From 2-12-FULL-41-17 sp964562855 (GTDB lineage: Bacteria > Patescibacteriota > Microgenomatia > Curtissbacterales > GWA2-41-24), in contig CAZLVB010000033.1 in assembly GCA_964562855.1 (NCBI GenBank), positions 1 to 8,658 of the forward strand: a stretch of DNA of 8,658 nt. Direction: 5' to 3'. Below, in pieces: positions 4,350 to 8,658 of the stretch; the stretch's first letter is position 1, and the number at the start of each line of letters is the position of its first letter. The translations under genes were made by a program, and so were the position numbers. The notes under the pieces are model-generated. The model did not search any database. It was given only the letters and a program-made list of their open reading frames with translations, and was not told the DNA's origin.

Positions 4350-7223
4350 ATGGAAGAATCTGCCCTCGCAAATAAACTTACCGGAACATCTGTTCTTATA
4401 ACTTCTACCGGCTCGTATCTTGGCGCATCGCTTGTTGAGTCCTTAATACTTGAAAATTGCGACGTTTTTGGCGTCGGCAATTCCCCACTTCTTTCGCCGT
4501 ATATTTCAAAAGCAAATTTTACTCTTTTAGAACTCGATTTAAATCAGCCGCTGCCTTCTTACTTACCGGAATTCGACTTAATTTTTCATCTTGATGAAGC
4601 GCAATCACACGGCTCAGCCTACGAGCCGCGACATTTCTCGCACCAGACAAAATCTATAATCGCCCAAGCACTAAAAGGCAAGACCCAAGTAGCAATCGTC
4701 GCACCAATATCATACGGTTTAGATTCGCATGAATTCCTAATAAAAGACGGAGCTGAAAAAGAAAGACTCCGTATTTTTTTGATCGGCGACCTTTACGGGC
4801 CCAAAATGCCCACCACATCACATGTCAGTCTCGGCCCGGCCCAAAAGGAGCTTTGGTCGCTCATCTCTCAGGCAGTCACCACTGACAAGGTTATTCTTGA
4901 AAACGAGGGTTTAAGTTGGATCTACCCAACTCACATAAAAGATGCAATTTTCGCCATCAATAAATTGGCCTTTTCGCCAAAAAACAAAGATGTCCAGGTC
5001 ATCACCAGCAATGAACCTATTTCCGCACTCTCGGCATCTTACGAAATTCAAAACGTCGCCTCACTCGTTGCCCAAAAACAGCTTGGACTATTTTTTTCCG
5101 GTCCTCCACAAAAAGAAAGAACATCATCCCAACTTATGTTTAACATATCCCATCTGGGTCTTGCTCCAAAGATTAGTTTGCAGGAAGGCTTAAAACAAAC
5201 TTTCGAGTACTTTAAAGGTCATGGTCTAATGGAGGAATCCCCTCAACCTCCTGCACGAGATCACCCTGCCTATCAAAAGAACCCGCCAATGGAACAGGAG
5301 CATAGTTTAAAATTTCCACCCCTCCAGAAACTCAGCAAAAGAATTCCTGAATTTTCCTTCAGTTTACGCGCGAAAAATGCTCTGGTTTTGATTTTTTTAA
5401 TTCTTTTTATCTCCATTCTTAAGACAGGATTTGACATTTACCTTGGCGTAAATCGGCTTGGCGCAGCCAAAGAGGCCATAATTTCTGGTAACTTTGATAA
5501 AGCTAAAAATAAAGCTGGAGGAGCGGAAAAATCCTTTAGAGCGGCTGCTTTTACCTTTAAAATCTTGTCCTTACCCCTGTATCTTGCAACCCCCCAAAAA
5601 ATTCAAAGCACGAATGCTGCAATTTCGGCAGCCCAAGATGGCTCAAAAGCACTCGCTTATTTTGCCTCTGGAAGCCAAGTACTTGCTATAAACGTAGCAC
5701 TTATAACATCAAACCAATCAACCACCGACGGCTATGATCTAGAAACGCCCTCAGCCGATTTCCAGAAGGCTATATTTTTTTCCTCAAAGGCAGCAGCACA
5801 AGCGCGTTTATCAAAAACGTCTGCACTTTTCGGCACAAAGATAGATGCCATGCAAAATGCCTTTGAAGATCTCCACGGCCTGTCCCTGTCTGCCCATGAG
5901 GCAACCCAACTTACAGGAGATTTAGTTGGCACCGGACAAAAAACCTATCTGATATTACTTCAAAATAATACGGAACTGCGCCCCGGCGGCGGATTCATTG
6001 GCAATTTTGGCACCCTTGAATTTACAGGCGGTAAACTTAAAGCTATAAACGTTGATGACATATATTCAATAGACGGTCAGCTCAAGGAAAAAATTGAGCC
6101 GCCTAAGCAGCTTGTAGAAAAACTCCAGGTTGACAACTTCTATCTTCGCGATTCCAACTGGAGTGCTGATTTCGCCCTCAATTCCGCCACAGCCAGAGAT
6201 TTGTTCAAAAAGGAAACAGGCAAGTCTGTCGATGGTGTTATTGCCCTGGATTTAACATTCGTTCAGGATGTTTTAGAAAAACTTGGACCCGTTAAACTTG
6301 AAGATTATAATGAAGAAATTTCTGCACAGAATCTGTTTGAGCGGGGAGAATACTACAGCGAGGTTGGTTTTTTCCCTGGATCTACCCAAAAAAGGGACTT
6401 TTTTGGCGCCTTATCCAGAAAAATGATCAGCCAGATTTTGACAGGCATTTCCCAAGACAAGCCAGACAAAAAGAACGAAAAAGCAGCCACACCCTTAGTA
6501 GCCCTGGTCTCATCTGCCAAAGAAAATCTTGCCGAAAGGCATATCCAGATGTCGTTTGACAATCCGACCCTGGCTTCCTATGTAGCAACCCATGGTTGGG
6601 ACAGTCCTCAGCCTCCAAGACAATTTGATCTTACTGACACAAGCTCGACCCGAGATTTCTTGGCTATATCAGAGGCAAATTTAGGCGCAAACAAAGTCAA
6701 TAGATTCCTGAAACGCGAGGTTTCTTACGAAATGACTATCGGTCGTGATGCCGATTTACTCGGTCGTTTAATTATCACTTATACTAACAATAGTCAGGCG
6801 GAAACCTGGCCAGCCGGCAAATATGTCAATTTCTTGCGGGTATACGTACCTGCCGGCAGTGACCTCTCCCAGATAAAAAACGGCAACGTAGATGATTTAA
6901 AGTCGGTAGAAGTGACTACAAGCGGGCCATTAACCACCTTTGCTACCTATGTCGAGGTGCCGACAAAATCACAGAAACAGATAAGTTTTACCTACAGAAT
7001 TCCTAAAAACATCAAACTGGAAACTGCCCCCACCTATCACTTTTACCTAAAAAAGCAACCCGGAACCGAAAAAGACCCGCTGGAGTTTAAATTCAACCTG
7101 CCGGGATATCTGGCAGTTAAATTAGCAAATGGCGACGAAAAGTACTCAAAGGCGCAAAATCTCACCATCCAGACCGATTTAGCAGTCGACCGTCAGTTTG
7201 AAATTGAGGTCGCCAAGAAATAA
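4350..7223 (+). CDS. Fusion protein: degenerate SDR/epimerase-like domain, one TM, extracytoplasmic DUF4012
   Basis: A 957-residue protein in three parts. Residues about 13-290 resemble an extended-SDR nucleotide-sugar epimerase: SVLITSTGSYLGASLVESL (14-32) aligns with the ITGGAGFIGSHLVE Rossmann signature, LIFHLDEA (77-84) with the family's vxHlAA strand, DLYGPKM (147-153) with the NvYGP segment, and SWIYPTHIKDAIFAI (189-203) with the FvhVdDva region; LAPKISLQEGLKQTFEYF (271-288) is the usual epimerase end. Two of the three Rossmann glycines are replaced (TSTGSYLG) and the segment that should carry catalytic YxxxK is missing after SYG (121-123), so enzyme activity is doubtful. After a proline-rich linker, one membrane span lies at about 343-364. 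The outside part contains DUF4012: YLILLQNNTELRPGGGFIGN (533-552) is its hallmark, followed by the GGKLKAINVDD region and an LRDSNWSADF segment (599-608); the last ~170 residues look beta-rich. The function of DUF4012 is not established. It follows Wzx/Wzy/Wzz-like genes, which suggests a role in surface glycans. Confidence 0.85.
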   Translation: MEESALANKLTGTSVLITSTGSYLGASLVESLILENCDVFGVGNSPLLSPYISKANFTLLELDLNQPLPSYLPEFDLIFHLDEAQSHGSAYEPRHFSHQTKSIIAQALKGKTQVAIVAPISYGLDSHEFLIKDGAEKERLRIFLIGDLYGPKMPTTSHVSLGPAQKELWSLISQAVTTDKVILENEGLSWIYPTHIKDAIFAINKLAFSPKNKDVQVITSNEPISALSASYEIQNVASLVAQKQLGLFFSGPPQKERTSSQLMFNISHLGLAPKISLQEGLKQTFEYFKGHGLMEESPQPPARDHPAYQKNPPMEQEHSLKFPPLQKLSKRIPEFSFSLRAKNALVLIFLILFISILKTGFDIYLGVNRLGAAKEAIISGNFDKAKNKAGGAEKSFRAAAFTFKILSLPLYLATPQKIQSTNAAISAAQDGSKALAYFASGSQVLAINVALITSNQSTTDGYDLETPSADFQKAIFFSSKAAAQARLSKTSALFGTKIDAMQNAFEDLHGLSLSAHEATQLTGDLVGTGQKTYLILLQNNTELRPGGGFIGNFGTLEFTGGKLKAINVDDIYSIDGQLKEKIEPPKQLVEKLQVDNFYLRDSNWSADFALNSATARDLFKKETGKSVDGVIALDLTFVQDVLEKLGPVKLEDYNEEISAQNLFERGEYYSEVGFFPGSTQKRDFFGALSRKMISQILTGISQDKPDKKNEKAATPLVALVSSAKENLAERHIQMSFDNPTLASYVATHGWDSPQPPRQFDLTDTSSTRDFLAISEANLGANKVNRFLKREVSYEMTIGRDADLLGRLIITYTNNSQAETWPAGKYVNFLRVYVPAGSDLSQIKNGNVDDLKSVEVTTSGPLTTFATYVEVPTKSQKQISFTYRIPKNIKLETAPTYHFYLKKQPGTEKDPLEFKFNLPGYLAVKLANGDEKYSKAQNLTIQTDLAVDRQFEIEVAKK

Positions 7224-7231
7224 TACTTTAG

Positions 7232-7260
7232 TTGACCAAATCCATCAATTTTGCTAATAT
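7232..7260 (+). promoter_or_regulatory. Sigma-70-type promoter of bL25, probably leaderless
   Basis: TTGACC (7232-7237, five of six -35 consensus bases) and TAATAT (7255-7260) are separated by exactly 17 bp, and TG at 7252-7253 makes the latter an extended -10. The predicted transcript start is 7267-7269, at or within two bases of the ATG at 7269. The gap after the DUF4012 gene holds no Shine-Dalgarno sequence and no terminator hairpin. This is the best promoter match in the window and fits a highly expressed ribosomal protein gene. Confidence 0.78.
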
Positions 7261-7268
7261 CACTCGAC

Positions 7269-8006
7269 ATGGAGCAAGTGCCATTAACCGCTGAAAAAAG
7301 ATCTGTCTTGGGCAGAAAAGTTAAAACATTACGTCGAGAGGGAGTTATCCCTGCGCACGTTTTTGGCCATAAAGTGACCACAATCCACGTTCAGGTCAAA
7401 AACTCAGAGTTTTCCAAGGTCTTTGAAAAAGTTGGAGAGACCGGCATTGTCGACCTTGCCGTCGATGGCCAAAAAAGGCCCGTTTTAGTTCGAAACGTCC
7501 AGCTGCATCCGGTAACCAGCCAGACATTGCACGTCGACTTTTACCAGATAAATCTTACTGAGAAAGTCAAAGTCAACGTGCCCATTGAAGTTGTTGGCGA
7601 ATCTCCTGCGGTCGAAAAGAAAATTGGACTGCTTCTAACCCCTGTCACAGAAGTCGAAATCGAAGCCTTGCCGGCCGATATTCCCGAAAAAATTGAACTT
7701 GAGATTTCCAAGCTTGCAAATGTTGGAGACGAAATTAAGATCAAGGATTTAACAGTCGATCGAAGTAAAATCGAGATTCTCCAAGATGCTGAACTGGTTG
7801 TGGCTCAGATTGGTGAATTGGTCACCAAAGAGATGGAAGCGGTTGAGGCAGAAATTGAGGCCGAACAAGCAGAGACCGCCGCAGAGGAGGGCGCTGAAGA
7901 GGTCAAACCTGAAGAAGCAGTCGAAGGTGAGGAAGCAAAACCGGAAGAAACTAAAGAATCTCAGCCGCAAGCTGCGCCCGAAGAAGCAAACGAGGAAAAA
8001 TCTTAA
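7269..8006 (+). CDS. rplY: Large-subunit ribosomal protein bL25 (Ctc/TL5 type) with acidic tail
   Basis: A 245-residue 5S-rRNA-binding protein of the 50S subunit, of the long Ctc/TL5 form. The N-terminal L25 domain (about 1-93) starts LTAEKRSVLGRKVKTLRREG (6-25), continues IPAHVFGHK and ends LHVDFYQI (87-94), all typical. The C-terminal TL5 beta domain (about 97-185) shows VKVNVPIEVVGESPAV, LPADIPEKIELEIS and VGDEIKIKDL, as in the family. Residues from about 186 to 245 form a low-complexity tail dominated by glutamate and alanine with some proline and lysine; acidic tails occur in this family, but this one is long. ATG 7269 is chosen over the in-frame TTG at 7251 because it gives the usual N-terminus and lies just behind the promoter, whereas 7251 lies inside the -10 region. 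Its stop shares TTAA with the convergent TPR gene. Confidence 0.93.
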   Translation: MEQVPLTAEKRSVLGRKVKTLRREGVIPAHVFGHKVTTIHVQVKNSEFSKVFEKVGETGIVDLAVDGQKRPVLVRNVQLHPVTSQTLHVDFYQINLTEKVKVNVPIEVVGESPAVEKKIGLLLTPVTEVEIEALPADIPEKIELEISKLANVGDEIKIKDLTVDRSKIEILQDAELVVAQIGELVTKEMEAVEAEIEAEQAETAAEEGAEEVKPEEAVEGEEAKPEETKESQPQAAPEEANEEKS

Positions 8007-8611
8007 AAATTACCATTCAACAATTTCGCCCTGCTTCTAGCGATTGCAGCACGCTCCGTATCACCCAATTTTTCGTAAAGTACTGCCAGCTTCTGCCAGG
8101 CGGCAGAATAGTCAGGTCGAGCCGCTACAATTTTCTCAACAGCCGCAATCTCTTTTCTGATTTCCGATTCATCTGCCCTATTTAGACGAGCAAGCAGTCT
8201 TAGCGTCTTCGAATTGCTAGGATCGAACTGATTTGCGAATCGAGCTTCCGCTAAAGCCCTATCTAAATTTTGCAAATTGCCTGTCTTTGTAAATTCCCGC
8301 TCGTATAAAAGGGCCAACTGTAATCTCTTATTAAAATCAGACGGCGAATGTAGGAGCACATTTTCTAAAACATCGATCCTATTGACTTCTCGCCCATCTT
8401 GATTACCAAAAAAACTCAGAAAAGCCGTGCCAATGACCAGAATAATTAAGATTCTAGGTAACTCCTTCTCGAAAAAGTTTACATCGAACGAATGTGAGAT
8501 GCGGGAAATAATGCGAGAAATTTGCGGGAATTGCAAATTTCGAAGTCCTGAGTTAACTTGCACTGAGTTTTCCGAATGTGTCGAAGGGCGAGAAATATGC
8601 GGTAAATACAT
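8003..8611 (-). CDS. Single-TM protein with TPR repeats
   Basis: A 202-residue protein on the minus strand. One membrane span lies at about 52-69 (PRILIILVIGTAFLSFF). From about 76 onward the protein is helical with tetratricopeptide-like units: roughly 78-105 (ending LQLALLYERE), 113-147 (ALAEARFANQFDPSNSKTLR), and the most canonical at about 156-190 (VAARPDYSAAWQKLAVLYEKLGDTERAA). TPR domains bind proteins; here the domain would follow the membrane span, probably outside the cell if the N-terminus is inside. No specific partner can be named. The first ~50 residues are rich in Ser, Arg and Ile, repeat a P-x-ISR pattern (PHISR, PQISR) and are encoded by short DNA repeats, so the start is less certain, but there is no internal in-frame ATG and a -10 element precedes 8611. 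The gene converges on bL25 and overlaps its stop by 4 bp. Confidence 0.75.
   Translation of the reverse strand: MYLPHISRPSTHSENSVQVNSGLRNLQFPQISRIISRISHSFDVNFFEKELPRILIILVIGTAFLSFFGNQDGREVNRIDVLENVLLHSPSDFNKRLQLALLYEREFTKTGNLQNLDRALAEARFANQFDPSNSKTLRLLARLNRADESEIRKEIAAVEKIVAARPDYSAAWQKLAVLYEKLGDTERAAIARSRAKLLNGNF
8499..8607. repeat. Degenerate ~11-bp repeats (TGCGRGAAAT) inside the TPR gene N-terminus
   Basis: On the plus strand ATGCGGGAAATA (8499-8510), ATGCGAGAAAT (8511-8521) and TTGCGGGAATT (8522-8532) follow each other, with TGCAAATTTCG (8532-8542) next. A second pair, GGGCGAGAAAT (8586-8596) and ATGCGGTAAAT (8597-8607), lies just inside the start codon. On the coding strand they give the repeated Ile-Ser-Arg residues. 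They resemble in style the ATTCGCAT units after yidC. Confidence 0.5.
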
Positions 8612-8642
8612 TGTTAAACTGTTATATTGTTACATTGCTATC
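8611..8642. repeat. Four 8-bp periodic units (YTGYTA) over the TPR gene promoter
   Basis: TTGTTAAA (8611), CTGTTATA (8619), TTGTTACA (8627) and TTGCTATC (8635) follow with an exact 8-bp period and share YTGYTA. Beyond them the pattern reverses, as AACAATTT (8643) and AGCAATTG (8651) carry the complementary core. The array covers the proposed -10 element and the first base of the start codon of the minus-strand TPR gene. It may continue beyond the window edge. Confidence 0.45.
8621..8626 (-). promoter_or_regulatory. Possible -10 element (TATAAC) of the TPR gene
   Basis: Read on the minus strand, TATAAC matches five of six consensus bases and ends 9 nt before the ATG at 8611, giving a predicted leader of about 1-3 nt. 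A weak -35 candidate, TTGTTG (8647-8642), has a 15-bp spacer, shorter than ideal. No Shine-Dalgarno sequence is present in the short space before the ATG. Confidence 0.42.
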
Positions 8643-8656
8643 AACAATTTAGCAAT
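8634..8656. repeat. Inverted repeat ATTGCTA-N9-TAGCAAT upstream of the TPR gene
   Basis: ATTGCTA (8634-8640) and TAGCAAT (8650-8656) form a perfect 7-bp inverted repeat around a 9-nt centre (TCAACAATT). It lies just upstream of the proposed -10 element, where a regulator could bind. The stem is AT-rich and has no following T run on the minus strand, so it is unlikely to be a terminator. Confidence 0.4.
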
Positions 8657-8658
8657 TG

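Noticed and set aside
7251..7268. TTG at 7251 as the bL25 start
   Set aside because: It lies inside the promoter -10 region and the family N-terminus begins at 7269.
7786..8040. 84-residue very basic frame overlapping the bL25 tail
   Set aside because: Its Lys/Arg/Gln-rich composition is simply the shifted reading of GAA/GAG-rich DNA coding for the acidic tail.
1..8658. CRISPR array, insertion sequence, tRNA or rRNA genes
   Set aside because: No regular repeat-spacer pattern, transposase, terminal inverted repeats, cloverleaf or rRNA signature was seen on either strand by eye.

Overview
The window looks like chromosomal DNA from a small-genome bacterium of the Candidate Phyla Radiation (Patescibacteria), most likely a Microgenomates-type lineage. 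This rests on the style of the genes rather than on any marker: a short Jag/KhpB without its N-terminal domain, a large DUF4012 protein fused to an epimerase-like domain, tightly packed genes, and no recognisable Shine-Dalgarno sequences. No 16S rRNA or other taxonomic marker is present, so the placement is inference.

Layout. (1) 1-776, plus strand: the 3' end of yidC followed by khpB (jag). This is the end of the conserved rnpA-yidC-khpB block that in many bacteria lies close to the replication origin. (2) 776-4336: a surface-polysaccharide cluster with an O-antigen polymerase/ligase-like protein (start coupled to the khpB stop), a Wzx-type flippase and a small Wzz-like two-TM protein, interrupted by a small RNase HI-family gene between flippase and Wzz-like gene. 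(3) 4350-7223: a 957-residue protein joining a degenerate nucleotide-sugar-epimerase-like domain, one membrane span and an extracytoplasmic DUF4012 region. (4) 7269-8006: ribosomal protein bL25 (Ctc type) with a long acidic tail and the clearest promoter in the window. (5) 8003-8611, minus strand: a single-TM TPR protein converging on bL25, the two genes sharing a TTAA at their stops.

How the genes may work together. YidC and KhpB belong to membrane-protein insertion and RNA binding. The next genes look like the export and polymerisation half of a Wzx/Wzy polysaccharide pathway: flipping of lipid-linked repeat units (Wzx-like), polymerisation or transfer (Wzy/WaaL-like) and chain-length control (Wzz-like). 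The DUF4012 fusion could be a surface partner of that pathway. No glycosyltransferase or initiating phosphosugar transferase lies in the window, so sugar assembly must be encoded elsewhere.

Regulation. Five starts (2076, 3337, 4350, 7269, and 8611 on the minus strand) have a -10-like hexamer ending only 6-9 nt before the ATG and no Shine-Dalgarno sequence, which suggests leaderless or nearly leaderless transcripts. The bL25 promoter (TTGACC, 17 bp, TGcTAATAT) is the strongest case. Two clusters of degenerate 10-13 bp repeats, one after yidC and one over the N-terminus of the TPR gene, and an 8-bp periodic repeat at the right end are the main structures not explained by genes.
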